Assembly (NCBI GenBank): GCA_964017195.1
Contig: OZ024897.1
Location: 10,883,451-10,947,450 of the forward strand
DNA: 64,000 bases
Direction: 5' to 3'
Source of the DNA: Siderastrea radians
Taxonomy: Eukaryota > Cnidaria > Anthozoa > Scleractinia > Rhizangiidae
In this document: in pieces, positions 1-12,670 of the stretch
Layout of the letters: every line of letters starts with the position of its first letter
Position numbering within the stretch: the first letter of the stretch is position 1
Made by a program: the position numbers and the translations under genes
The notes under the pieces: model-generated
Told to the model about the DNA's origin: nothing
Databases searched by the model: none
The model's input: only the letters and a program-made list of their open reading frames with translations

Positions 1-59
1 GGATTTATTTTTATGTCCTTTAAATTTTGAATATTTTATTCGAAAACCTCGAGAAACAT

Positions 60-360
60 TGAGCAAAAAAGTATACGACTGAGAGAAAAAAAAAAGTACG
101 ACAGAGTCCCGGGATAAAAGAATGACAGAGCGGAAAAAGTACGATTGGGAGGAAAAGAGAATGACACGAAGGGAAAAGGTATGATAGGAAGGCAACAAGT
201 ACAACAGGGAGGGAAAAGTACGACAGGGAAAGAAAACGGTAAAAATTAGTACAGAAAAGTTCGAAAAAGAACATGCGCGGGTACGAAAAGGAACACACAA
301 GGGTGCAAAAGAAAGATATGAAGGGTACAAAAGGGAACATGCAAGGGGACAAAGGGAGAA
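60..360. repeat. Degenerate minisatellite, AGTACGACAGGGAGGGAAA-like
   Basis: About ten spaced copies of (A)GTACGA followed by a GGGA/GGAAA purine run, spacing roughly 20-40 bases. The same motif occurs in reverse orientation at 23140-23250 and 25285-25380. Confidence 0.65.
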
Positions 361-786
361 CAGGAGGTAATTTTGGACGGTCCACGGTCTTTTAGCGTTT
401 GGAATCCATAGTGGCGGTCACTCCGCACTGGCCTCCATTTTGGATTTCTACGCCGCAAAGGCCTGGGCACGTGAATAAACATTTTATTATTACTCCGAAA
501 CAGTAGTACAGCTAGAGATCTCCTTTTTTATTTTGTTAAAAGTCAAAAATTATTTTTCTTGTTGATGCAAAGCACACGAGATGGTTCGTATTGTTTTTCT
601 TATTGTTTTTCTATTTAATCTTTTCTTTTTGTTTTTGGCGTTTCGTTATTGGTCCATTTAAGACGTGCGGCAGCATTTGTCCCAAATCTCTGACGTATTT
701 GTCAACTATTGGCTCTAGTTTCTCATCCATATTCACGACAACGTGATGAACTTCTCACAAACGAAGCAGTTCGTTGTCGTGAAAAG

Positions 787-1459
787 ATGTCGCGTTGTAG
801 TTCTGAAGGCTGTTTGGTGATCCTGAGGGAACTTCGAAGACCCCTGAAAGAATGGAAAAACCGGTGGTTAGAAAAACTTCACCAGAGGTAAGCAACGCTG
901 TGTAACAACTTAATTTAGATTTGTCCAGAAAACTTAAAGGGTATGAAACTCTGCTCGGTGAAGCTAGCACGTGCTTCTGGCGTTGAGCTGAAAATTTCAA
1001 GTTGAAATTGGGATGCAAACCAGTACGAGACTTTCGAGCGTTTCGGCGCTTTCGTTTGTCACAGAGAAAAAACGAGGTATACTTAAGAAAGAGTTTCGGG
1101 CCGTTAATATCTGCGGTCTCAGTAAAAGTTTCGAGCCATCATTTGTCTACTGTTGAAATAAGATTCTGTCGCTTGGGAATTTATTTAAAAGAGCTACTCA
1201 TTAGGAAAGTTTTAACTGATAAATACCTGAATTGCGTTTAAAGGTTGAACATTAGCTGTGAGAAATTTATCTACGTTTTCTTTGTATATTTTAGTATATG
1301 TAACATTGGAGCTCACCAGTTTTATTGCTTATTTCTTTTTTCAGAAAGACTTCTAAACTGAGTGAAAAAGGAGCTAGTTCGCAAGGAAGGAAATCGATGA
1401 AAGCAAACTGGACTCAGAGAGAGCTACTAAAAGATAAGAGTTTTAAAAATATACCATAA
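787..1459 (+). CDS. Candidate two-exon gene for a small basic protein
   Basis: Exon A runs from ATG 787 to donor CAGAG/GTAAGC at 887. Exon B starts after a strong acceptor (TTATTTCTTTTTTCAG, exon from 1345) and stays open in the matching phase for 37 codons to TAA at 1457. The 71-residue product is Lys/Arg-rich (RRPLKEWKNRWLEKLHQ in exon A, KANWTQRELLKDKSF in exon B). Exon A's frame is open upstream to 694 without an ATG, so it could instead be an internal exon of a longer gene; CTCTAG at 718 could be its acceptor. A 12-base inverted repeat (732-743 and 772-783) sits just upstream of the ATG. No family recognised. Confidence 0.3.
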
Positions 1460-4400
1460 CAATATTCTTAAATGGTGGCTGGACAAATTTTCTTGATTTT
1501 TCTTTTGTCAGATGTTTTGCGAAAGGAACACTTCACAGAAGTGGACATTGTTCAGTCTAGGTCTTAATTGTGTGAAATTAAACAGCAAATTGACATAGGA
1601 ATTGCATTGAGGGAGACAAACGTGAACTAATATTGCTCTAAATAGCTGCTAAATTGTCTGAATCTACTCGCCAAATTGACATAGAAATAGCTTCACTTGG
1701 AGATGTTGATGTTAATTCGTTTTACGCAAGTGTTGACCAAAAACTTGGTTAAAGTTTTGTATCAGTCAGCCACCATTTAAACGTTCAGCGATCTTCTAAT
1801 TCTTATAGTTAATTCGATGACTTGGTTTACGTCTTTTGTTTGAAATCCTGATTGATGAAAAATTTTTGGAAGAAGTCTGTCTTTGTCCTGATAAAATGTG
1901 AAAAAAATATTGCCAGAAGAAATTTTTTTTTGTCTTGATGAAATGTGGTCGTTCACTGAACCTACTAAGATAAAAAATTCGATTTTGAATTGTCGATCGC
2001 TGAACGTCTAGATATAAACATTGTAGCCTTCACTTCAGTGATGTGGTTAAACGTGAAGTTTTTGAGAGGCTCTCGACTGACAGTTTATTGAAGCAAATTT
2101 ATCGCAGTTTGTAACCTCGGTGATGCCAACATTTAAAATCATGTCTGGTTGTTCAAATTCTTTGCTAAAAAAAAGGTTTGTTATTTCCAATTGGTATCAA
2201 ATGCAATTGTCTAAACATTGCTTTACTGTTTGACACAAATTTAATTCAGTTTACGTTTTAAATATATCTTGCTGTCCAAAACATTTGCTAAAAAATGGTC
2301 TGTTAACTTTGTCAACCGGTTTGGTTGAACTGAATCGTTTAAGAAACATAAAACTCGATTTGTGATTGGTATCAAATATTACCTAATTGTCTCGTACTTT
2401 CCTCGCGCTTTCGTGAAACATTCTAAGGCCGATTTTAATGCAAACCTGTTGCAACATTTTCCCAAATAATTTTTTTTACGTCAGTGTTCTTACACTGAAT
2501 CAAGGCTCAATTATTTGTTTTTAACCAGAAACTCAAAACGAAACAATTTTCGGTTTCGGTAATTTTGGCACAATTGAAAACTAAACAATTAATTTTTGGA
2601 TATTTCACTTACGTTAATCCAAGAAATCTAAGTATTTTCAGAAAAGAGCTTTTCTTTAAAAATTCAGTTGATCAGTAAGACAAGTTAAATTATACTTAAA
2701 GAAAGACTGCATCGCTCTTAACAGAACTGACTGCTGAAAATTCACGTTGACAGGTGTCATAAACTGTTTGTTTTAGAGCCTACTTAAAAAATTCACGTCT
2801 GTTACCTATCAATTGATTAACTTCTTGTTCGCAAGAGAACAAAGGCATTTTCCAAATTTCTTTCTTCTTAAATGAAAAAAATGAAAATGAAATGAAATTA
2901 TTTTAGGTTAATGTTACAAATCAACAAAATTTTAATTCTTTTTCTAATAATGTTTGGCTTGTTTGTGTTGATAACATTGAATGCCTATGTTCTTTTGTCG
3001 TCTTGGGAGCTTATTCTTAACAGCTCGATGCCTGGCTTAGAGAGAAGAGATTTTTTTCCATCACTGACCAATGTTCGCAAGTTATGCAGACCACAAAAAC
3101 ACTTTTTTAAACAAAACTGAAGTAAGTTGGATCGCATGAGTGAAATCAAAGAAAAGCAGACATTTCTGTGAGAATTTAACAACAATTCGATAGTCCTTAC
3201 GAAGAAAAGAAATCGCTTAATTCTGTTGTACTGATCTGCTGATTCTTTTCAACAAACATTACGTTTTTGAAACAAATTATCAGCGACTAAATATAATCGA
3301 TGTTTTACCAATGCTTGTAGATTCCTGTATGATTTTAAATTGTTTAAATTATCAACTTGGACAATTGAATCAGACTGGAATAAAAATTGTCGTCCTTTTT
3401 TGGTAAACGATGATACAATAATTTGTCAGCAGCGTATTCATCAACTGGAAAATTTGAAGAATTTGGAAGAAATTACCATGTAATCGGCTTTTTGATGTAA
3501 TTTTTGCTATTGTTTAAGTACAATTGCCTTTGCCATGCTTTATTCAAAATTTTGTTTTTGGACTTGTTTCTGCAAATCAAACACACCAAAACACAGGGGG
3601 GGAAAATGAATTAATTCAGATGTTTTCCAAAGAAATTCATTACTGACTTTTTTGTTTGCAGTTTTATTGAATTTTCATTGTGAATATGAAAATGACGTCG
3701 AAACGTAATCTTCGCTTCCAGGAACCTTATCAATTTTGGAGAATATTGTTTTATTTATTGCTGCCCGTTATTCAAATTCACACCATGGAAAACTTGAGAG
3801 CAGAGAGCGTTTGACTACGAGATTAGTTGATCTGGTTAAAATGTTGGTTTAGACGTGATTTTGTTATCCAGTTGGTAAAAGATCCGACGATAAAGTGTAT
3901 TAATAGTTATTTTAATTTGGTTTTGCTTGCGTTTATTTTGGTCTGTATAACTTTAATTTGAATAATTTGTGCTGTTAATTCTCGAATGACAAAAGCGACA
4001 TGTTTTTAAGTGCAAGGATGAAGCTCGATATAATATCTTCCTTCCAAGAACCAGGCATTGGGTTTTAAGATGGGCTCTTAGTTTTACCGGTGGAGGAAAA
4101 GATATTTTTCTGCAAGCTGGCGCTCGATGTAGCACTGGAAATTAATTTTCAAATTTAAAAAGTTGTAGCTGACAGCTGAATGTGTCAACTCGGCAAGATT
4201 GCATTTATTAGACAGAAAATGAAGGCGTGCAATTGTTTGTTTTCCATTCCAAATATTATCACTTGCGCCATTCCAAATTAACGCTTGTTTCAATTATATC
4301 CTAAGATGTTGACACTGGAAGGAAACATGGAGCCATGCAATTGTACGTTTTACGTTCCAAATTTTATCTTGCTCCATAGTTAGCAACCTATCGCTATTTT

Positions 4401-4684
4401 CTTTAGCAGTTAAACTGATTGGGCGAAGCATTTTCTCCTGTGCTACAAAGTGAACTGGCCGAAAGAAAAAGGTCTTGTTATTAAAAGCAACTTGACTGAC
4501 AAGCTATGAACCTTTTGAAATCTAGGCTCGATTGGACATAAAATTAGAAACGTTAAAAACACCTGAAATTTAGCTTCAATAATCCAAAACGTTCTCGACT
4601 TATGATAGTCTTTCGCAAAGCAAAATTTTCACTGAGGTTTGTCTATAGCTTATCGTGTTTCTTTTAGTATCCTCCATGTAAACA
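1460..4684. other. AT-rich stretch without a recognised gene
   Basis: No convincing exon. A 13-base inverted pair, ACGTTCAGCGATC (1781-1793) and GATCGCTGAACGT (1995-2007), may border an old short element. A possible acceptor (CTTTTGTCAG at 1503-1512), followed by 18 open codons in one frame, could be an extra exon of the 0.8-kb candidate gene. Confidence 0.4.
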
Positions 4685-5125
4685 CCATCTCGTGCAAGAG
4701 CAGCCCAGTATTTTTTAATGTCAAGTTCAATGAAAAACTGGATCCAGGCACAGATTCTCTATCTTGAGCTTAGCGAAAATTTAACCTCTCGCAGGCTTTG
4801 CTGTAAAATGAAAGAGAACTAAAACTTTGAAGTACATGCTTTTTGCAAAGCTGAATGTATTGCGTGCTGCAGAAATGCATGCGATACATTCAGTTTTGCA
4901 AAAATCGTGTCGTTCAAAGTGTTAGTTCTCCTTCATTTTACAGCAAAGTCCACGAAAGTTTACATTTTTGCTTAACTTAGGATGGAGAATCTGTTCATGG
5001 ATCCAGTTTTCATTCAACTTGACATTAAAAAATATTGGGCTGTTTCGAAAAGGGGCCGCTTTGAAGAATTTGGAGTAGTTTCCAATTTCCAATTTCGAGT
5101 TTAAAATGTTTTGCACGAGATAGTG
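4685..5125. repeat. Large imperfect palindrome
   Basis: The sequence reading from CATCTCGTGCAA (4687) through CAGCCCAGTATTTTTTAATG and ACTGGATCCA returns inverted as TGGATCCAGTTTTCATT, CATTAAAAAATATTGGGCTG and TTGCACGAGATAG by 5125. The centre (4841-4905) is itself palindromic (CTGAATGTAT and ATACATTCAG). The right arm carries an extra stretch of about 60 bp (5046-5106). Confidence 0.75.
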
Positions 5126-5130
5126 TGTGC

Positions 5131-5236
5131 TCTTTTGGCGGAAAAATGTTCAAAGGGAACCTCGTTCAATTTTTTTACAAAATTGTTGCCAGGGGAAACG
5201 CTGTGCAAATTTTTCCAAATTTTCCCGCCAAAAGAC
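5131..5236. mobile_element. Short inverted-repeat element
   Basis: TCTTTTGGCGGAAAAATG at 5131 is matched by TTTTCCCGCCAAAAGAC ending about 5236, enclosing about 100 bp. A third copy of the terminus (AGTCTTTTGGCGGGAAAATT) lies at 5579-5598, so the family has at least one and a half copies here. Confidence 0.55.
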
Positions 5237-8200
5237 TTAGTATATATTCGAAGAAAAAAGTTTGTCACACCTTTTTATTAATTAAATGATTTTCACTTAA
5301 CTAATTAACTTAATCAGAAAGAGTTGTAAAGATAAATGAGATACATAGAGAAGAATAAAGACAATGAAACTGAAACAACTGTTTATCTTTTATTGTTGTC
5401 TTTAATTATTCAATAAATTACTTTACATACAAGATATTAAATGTTAAAAAAAGTGGCTATGAAAAATTTAAAAAAATACGGGAAAATTCTAGATTTTCAA
5501 ACAGATGTTAACTACTTGGAATTATTTAAAAATTAAAAAAAAACAGCGCATGCGTATTTTGAGCGCCCGTATTTTTCTAAGTCTTTTGGCGGGAAAATTA
5601 GAGAAATTTGAACAGGGGTTACCATAGCAAACATGAAGGCAAAACATTTGCATATACAGCGTTTTTGAACGCGAAGATTTGAGCAAGTTGTGTAAAATAA
5701 ACGTTAATAAACACTAACTTGGAACTGAAAAATTCTCTTACGAGAGAAATTGATATTGCTATTAAAATTCTCCGAAGTCCAAAAATGTGAATTCCTGTTT
5801 CGCTTTTCTTCAAACTTCCCTTGTAACAAATTTACTCAGGACAACTTGCTTACAACCATTGCATGCAAATATAAAACAATTGTACGAGTTTGGAACGTGT
5901 CGCAAGACCTCAAAACTATCATATCTGTATTAAACAAGGTTAAGATTTTCTCCGGTTTTCCGTGTGGCCGTGTAAATTGGCTCTTGTTTGCTGATACAGT
6001 GCAACACTAGACATATCTAACATTGGTACATCCGAGCGATCATCTGTCGAGGAAAACTGATAAACAAGCTAAAAAAAAATAAAAGGCCTATAAATCGTTT
6101 CTAAAGCCTCCCGAAAAACTTCATGTTTTGTTTTAGTTAATGTTGCCCCCGGCTAAATCGAATCTTCGATAAGTAAGCCTATCCTAAATAAGGAATGCCT
6201 CAGTTAAATTCTACAAAGCCTTTAGTTTTAGAGCAAACAAAATAAAAGATTACGAGATACAAGCCCTATTTGAAGACCTGTTCGACTTGGAAAACGCGAA
6301 TATTTTCATCAAACGGCAATAGATTTTTTTATAATGCTCAATAAATTCCGACTTCACGGTATTTACAATCAGCACGTTTCTACAAAATCGGCGTGATAGA
6401 AATTGCTGCGCAGATGATTGCTGAATTTTGGTCTCAAAATATTATGTATATGTATTTGCCTCAGCTGTCGCTGCTTTATACCACCTAAAACTCTGTTGAA
6501 AATAGGAAAATAATCGAAATTTCCCAGTACAATCCACAAGCAAATAAAAGATTATAAAACAAAAAATTAATATTATAAAACAAAAAATTAATATTATAAA
6601 ACAAAAACTTGCTTTCGATTTGCACTGACAAATCGCCTTATGTTCTGTAAAAGCATCGCTAACAATACTGAAAATGGACACAATTTGACTGGAATAGACT
6701 AAAAAGTGCCCTTTTAATTTTGTTTTCCTTAAAACTATCAATTGGTCACACTTCTTAGAGTAGTTGAAAAGTGACGAACGGAGGTATTTTAAAGAAACAA
6801 CAAACGCTAAAATCTACGTTGCTTCACTGAGAAATCGCCCTTTTGGTAACCTTTAAACTGTTCCTTACTATTTAGAAACCCAGAATTGAATCTTTGCTAG
6901 TTAAAAAAAAACAGACGCAATATGATAAACAAAAACAGACTAAAATGACATACATTTCCCTAGTCCGCTTATAAATGGTCTCAATTAGAGAGAATAGAGT
7001 CAAATTTTGTTGGCCTCCGTTTTCTACTTTCCCTATTTTTGTAAGGTTTGTTATCCTTGTCCAATTAAACTGTCAAAAGGACGCAATGTTACTGAGAACA
7101 GACTAAAAAGTCTAAACAAGCCTACAATTTTCTCTTTACTTAAAAAATTCTTGCTGAAAAAAACTCCAATCGACGAACAAAAGCAATTTAACTGAAAATC
7201 AATTACATTGGCCTAAGTTTTCTGCTACGAAATCACCTTTTATGGAACTTTTAAAATCCTTGCTAAGACAATGGCTATGGATGCAATTGAGCTGCCAACA
7301 GAATCAAAAGGCCAAAGTTGTTCTCTAAAAATCGCCGTCTTTATAACTATCAAATTCTTGCTGAAAAGTGACAAATGTATGCAACGTTTTATTGTTGCCA
7401 TTTTTACCAGCCTTAAAATATGGCAGCCATTAATTTGTAGTTCAATGTTATGTGAAGCTTTTCGAATTTTTGGTAATTTTTCAGAGTGTCGGCGGGTTTG
7501 AGAAATAAAAAAAGAAGATAAGCAGATTGAAGCGTTTATAAAGTTTTGAGTTCTAAATTGAAGAACACCAAAACAGTTGGTGGCTAACAACCTGAACTGG
7601 TATCGCGTGCGGGCATCGCACGCTTTTCTCTTAAATCACATCACATTTCGTAAAAATTCCACAGAATGCCCCCTTAACCGAAAACAGCCTACGTTTTTTT
7701 CACCAAGGAAACCCTTGCTTGCTGTGGGAAAACTGACACTGAAACGGACCCAATTTAACATAAAGTAAATTAAAATTGTCTACAACTTTCGCTAGACACC
7801 CTCGTTCGTACCTTTTAAATTTTTGTTGATTGAAGGTAACAAATGTGCGCGATTTCAATAAAAAAGACTAAAATACCCTCCGTTTTTCACAAAGAAATTG
7901 GCTTTTGTAAAGGCAAGGAGGATTTGCCTAATTAAAGTTCGATTCTATGGTTAAACAAGCAAAATTTCTGCTGCTGTCACTAAGCAAATAGCTGTTTGTT
8001 TTCACAAGGTTTTGTTTTCGATTTCTTTCTAAATTATAGTATCATATCAGTACTTAAATCTTGGATGTGATATCTTACTATACAGCAACTGAACGTTCGT
8101 AAACGGCCAAATAATAACAGTTGCATTTTCGCTGTAAACTATGCGTCGGATTAACCTTAAACCTTTCACTGATTGAAAAGTGATTTGACAGAAAAAAAGT

Positions 8201-8312
8201 GTCAAGTTTCACGGTTTTTTACATATTGAAGGTTCTTACTACAACTCATTTAGAAAGGTAGATAGCATTCTTATCCCAACTGAAAAACGCTGCTTAAAGA
8301 TTAAAACAACTC
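5237..8312. other. AT-rich stretch with faint degenerate repeats
   Basis: Between 6600 and 7930 phrases such as GCCTCCGTTTTCTAC, AATCGCC(C/T)TTT and TTCTTGCTGAAAA recur roughly every 190 bases, suggesting an old tandem array. No gene recognised. Confidence 0.35.
6549..6612. repeat. Tandem 22-bp repeat
   Basis: ATTATAAAACAAAAAATTAA repeats two full times plus a partial third copy. Confidence 0.85.
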
Positions 8313-8317
8313 AAAAG

Positions 8318-8490
8318 CAGGGGCGGATCCAGGGGGGATGGATTAGGTGGCTAGCCACCCCCCTTCTTTGGGGTCGTTTAAGCTTGAAATTATGAAAGGG
8401 CACACAGCTATCACTGAGGCGATTTTGTCTTTGATTGTTCCGATATCATTCTGTCAGGTCAGCCACCCTACTTTCAAAAATCCGCCACTG
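8318..8490. mobile_element. 173-bp inverted-repeat element with AAAAG duplication
   Basis: Begins CAGGGGCGGATCCAGG and ends AAATCCGCCACTG, imperfect terminal inverted repeats. It is flanked by AAAAG on both sides (8313-8317, 8491-8495), a likely target duplication. Confidence 0.65.
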
Positions 8491-8579
8491 AAAAGCATAA
8501 CGTGTCAAATCATCTTCCAACCAAAATGGTTTGAAACAGAAACTGAAAGTCGCTTTAAAAGACAATTAAGAAAATGAGC

Positions 8580-9690
8580 AAACCAAAACACAGAGATCCC
8601 TTGATTAATGCTCCACGTGAGCAATTAAAGAAGCACAAGAAACTGCTAAACCGAAAGAGAAGTGGACACTGCAATAAAAAGATTTCACACCTAGAAGATA
8701 TCGTAGTCAATTCTGATAGGAAACGCTCAGTTTGGAATTGTTGAAACTCAGTGGATGATTTTGTGAAATTAAAGATATTCTTCAAGTTTCAGAAGACATG
8801 TGGCTGTCTTATTTCCAACCACTTCATACCAATAAATCCCTTAACTCTGATCAGCAGGAAAGTTGTTGATGAGTTGCGAAAACTAGAGGCTAAAAAACGT
8901 CAATCACATTCCAGCTAAATATACAAATGATTAAAGCTAGCTAGCTTAAATGAAATGATAGCTGTCCATCGCAAAATTTGTGTCTCAAGAAGCCTGGGAA
9001 AACTATTTTTTCACAGCGCACTTTAAAATGTTCAGTATCACTAAGAAAAAAGTATTCTCCTGTTTTGTGGACTTCAAGAAAGCTTTTGATTCGCTCTGGC
9101 ACGATAGACTACTGTATAATATGATACAAATTAAAGTAGAAGGAACTTTTATAAATTGCTCAAAAGCCTTGGCTTCCATTCCGTTTGTTCCATAAATATT
9201 GGTAACAGCCAAACACGACCTTTTTAATACGCAAGAGGTGTACGCCAAAGGTGCATTTTGAGTCCATTGCTCTTTAACATCTACAATAACGACTCGCCGT
9301 TCTCATTTGAGAGTACCTTTACTGATCCTTTTGTTTTACCAAATGGCACTAACTTAAACTCTCTTTGATATACAGACGATTTAATTGACTTTCACGATCA
9401 AAAACAGGGTTGCAAAATTGTCTTAATACGTTATCTTCACAGTTGCAGGTCGTGGATGTTAAACATACATATATCCTAAGGAACTCAAGGTAATGGTTTT
9501 CAACGGCGCGCAAGGAGATATGATTTTATGTTTCAAATAGGCAATGAAAACATTGACATTGTTCAAATTTATATACTTAGGGACTCGCAATTCTTCAACC
9601 GCAAACTTAAGGTCATTCCCCCGAAATAAAATTTAACACACGATTTTTGTCAAACTTTCACAAGTTGTTATCTATCGTGCAATGTTTTGA
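8580..9690 (+). pseudogene. Decayed CR1/jockey-like non-LTR reverse transcriptase fragment
   Basis: In shifting plus-strand frames the sequence shows reverse-transcriptase landmarks in the right order: LNEMI near 8945, SCFVDFKKAFDSLWHDRLL at 9060-9115, ILSPLLFNIYNNDSPFSFES at 9255-9310, LPNGTNLNSL then YTDD near 9370-9385 (the catalytic YADD with A changed to T), and MVFNGAQGD near 9495, followed by NENIDI near 9550. Many stops and frame changes show it is long dead. The 5' endonuclease part is absent. Confidence 0.8.
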
Positions 9691-10640
9691 AATATAAAAC
9701 AAAAAGAATAGGTCCCCATGTCCGTTTACAAGATATCATCGTCTCAAGTTACCACATAACTCCATGCAATTTCGCCTAACGAACACATCTTTATTTGATC
9801 AGTTTACGCAACTTTCGATAGGAAAAGGAAGCAAATAATTAAAGCAAATCTTGAAACAATGTACTAGATATAAAATATCGATAACAAGGAACAATTTACT
9901 AGATGTTTTTTGGCAGATGCTTCTAAACTGACTTAAAACCTTCCTCACGTGCGTGTTCTCGAGGTCGTGATTTCATCTCCATGAGTAACGCGTTTCTAGT
10001 AATAATTTTTTTTCGAACATGTGTTTTTTTTTCTAACTCTTTGAACAGAAAGAGAATGAACGGTAGGTCAAAAATATGTTGAAAAAAAGATAGGTCACCG
10101 TGCTTGTTTAAGAGTAAATGACTTTTCTTTTCTCTGGTGAGCTTAGCCTCATAGGAAACCTATTACTCCCTGGACGTGTGCGCGCTGTGAGTGCACGCTA
10201 CTGACGCAGCAAATCGTGCGCAGTAAGGATGTGCAATGCAATACAGGGCAATGTCCTTAACTATGTCGCTCGATCACTTAAGAGGAAAGGCTCTTCATGC
10301 TCTTTTTAGTCTAGCAGTTAGCAGTTTGAAATCATCAGTCTTGATTTCAAAATTTTTGACGTAATGAATTTCCCCATTTCACTTATAATAGCGATGACTG
10401 AGGTGTCTATACTAAATCATATTTCAAATCTTGGAACGGTCCACCAGTTGAAAAAAGTTCACTTAAGGTGGCTCCCTAGAGTTACTACAGACTATACGAT
10501 CGCGAAAAAAGCCCTAGTTCTGTTGTCTTGCAATCTTTGTTCCTGAATTTTACCAGTAAGGCTACCAACCTAATTACCCTTATTTTTCAGGTTTTTCTTC
10601 TTAGGCATAAGCCGTTGTCATGGCAACAAAGCAACTAAAG
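9691..10640. other. No gene seen
   Basis: The only feature is TTAAGGTGGCTCCCTAGAG at 10463, which resembles the TTAAGGAGGCTCGC terminus of the 13.7-kb foldback and may be a single-ended remnant of a related element. Confidence 0.3.
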
Positions 10641-10642
10641 AA

Positions 10643-10688
<46 letters not shown>

Positions 10689-10702
10689 TCTCGAGGTCAG
10701 GA

Positions 10703-10733
<31 letters not shown>

Positions 10734-12622
10734 TCCTGACCGAGAGCCAAATATTTTCCCGTCCGGCCCGACCTAACTCAGTCAATAAGAATTTTATCAT
10801 ATGACCACTGAATTTGTTTTGTCTTTCTTTCGTGGATACAGACGCGGCGGCCCGTTTCGCGCGCATTTTGAAAAGCCAATGGTAGCTTGTAATTTGTTTG
10901 GGAAGCCAGTAAAGTGCATTTGAACTGCGATGTGTGTACAAAATTTTTGAACTTCTGTTAAAATTGTCAACCAAATCTCCGAGTTTTAGCTCCATTCCAA
11001 GAAGATTTAAATCCGACTAAATTCCTCGTACATGATTGCAGTTAGTAGAAATTTCAAAGGAAACGTTTATGAAGGACTACAACAAAGAATAATATCTATT
11101 TATCATATGACCCGTACGGACCCGCGCGCAACTTCCTTGGAAAGCCATATGAAAAAAAGTCCCGTATGAGGGCCGTACGCCTCGCTCTAGCAGGGCCCGA
11201 AAAAGCCGTACGGCCCTACTAGAAAAGCGTACGGCCCCGCTACTGCCGCAAGATGACGGGATTGGAACCAGTTGATTCCACAGCTTTGAATTCAGATGAA
11301 CGATAGCTAAGATTTTTCTAAAAAGCAAGGAATGTCCAACATGTTTATTAAAACTTTACTATCTAGAAAGCGATGTAGTTTGCAGGCGCAAAAATTAAAA
11401 CAAAACGTGTTTAAACTTGGCAAATGATGAAGAAATACTCCTGACAACAACAATAAAATCGAACTAAAAGCTGTCAAAAACTGAAACAACATAATCGGAC
11501 AAAGACTTATCCTGGTTTGAAGTCATGATAAACATTGAAGAAAAAATGCAAATGCGAAGTAAACTCAAATTTCTTTTTCTGCTGCGTAATTTTTAAATCA
11601 CAACAAACAAAATGCGAGTACATGTTTACGACTAACCTGGCAATGACACAGTTTCCCGCTTGTGTTCACGAAGCATTTTAAGCACAATTCAGTTGGACAT
11701 CAACTGTAATGCAGAGCTCAACATCGTCGAGGAACTAACGAATTCAAGGACTAAGCAGCAACAGCAGACGTTCATGAATCCTACGATCCGTGGTAAACTA
11801 AACAAATTGAAGCCGAAGGGAAACGAAGCATAGCAAAATCCTGAACTGCCTGTACAATCCCTTTCCAAGTCTTTATGTAGTTTCATAAATTAAGATCTAA
11901 TGTTGTTTTTAACATCCAAAATCCTTGGTGGAAAATTAATTAATCCTCTCGTTCAAACCAGTTGTGAATTTCGGCTCAGAAGAAACGTCCCTAAGTTGTT
12001 CAATCAGGATAAATTCAGTCTTCGCTGAGAGACGAGCACGACTAGCCGAAACGTCGTGCAAATTCTTTGTTGTAGTCCTTCATAAACGTTTCCTTTGAAA
12101 TTTCTACTAACTGGTATGGTATGGTAACTTTATTTAAACACGGTATTTCCTTCAGGTATACATTTATAGAAAAAACTAACTTCCTAACTAGTCTAAAAAC
12201 TAAGATAAAAGAAATTAAATTAATAAAGATGAAAAGAAAACACCTGCTTTTCAAGGAGGCCGTGCAATCATGCAATCATGTACGAGGAATTTAGTCGGAT
12301 TTAAATCTTCTTGGAATGGAGCTAAAACTCGGAGATTTGGTTGACAATTTTAACAGAAGTTCAAAAATTTTGTACACACATCGCAGTTCAAATGCACTTT
12401 ACTGGCTTCCGAAACAAATTACAGGCTACCATTGGCTTTTCAAAATGCGCGCGAAACGGGCCGCCGCGTCTGTATCCACGAAAGAAAGACAAAACAAATT
12501 CAGTGGTCATATGATAAAATTCTTATTGACTGAGTTAGGTCGGGCCGGACGGGAAAATATTTGGCTCTCGGTCAGGACGCACGAACCTCGCTGCGCTCGG
12601 TCCGTACGTCCTGACCTCGAGA

Positions 12623-12668
<46 letters not shown>

Positions 12669-12670
12669 TT
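10641..12670. mobile_element. Foldback element with about 450-bp inverted arms
   Basis: Left arm 10641-11088 is repeated inverted at 12060-12670. The outermost bases are AATATGTACTTATTGAC and its complement. Each arm carries its own internal palindrome of about 130 bp centred on GAGCGCAGCGAGGT, flanked by GGCCGGACGGGAAAATATTT. The arms share a 125-codon frame that is nearly identical in both (10618-10995 minus, 12316-12696 plus); it runs through the palindrome and is probably not a protein. The right arm is longer because about 150 bp is inserted at 12113-12266. The unique centre (11089-12059) has no recognisable transposase. Target-site duplication not evident. Confidence 0.8.
12113..12266. 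mobile_element. Short insertion inside the right foldback arm
   Basis: Comparing the arms, about 150 bp starting TGGTATGGTATGGTAACTTT and ending near GAGGCCGTG interrupts the right arm between CTAAC and TGCAATCATG. A related start (GGTTGGTTAAACTTTATTTA) occurs at 59752, suggesting a short interspersed element 3' end. Boundaries are approximate. Confidence 0.5.
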
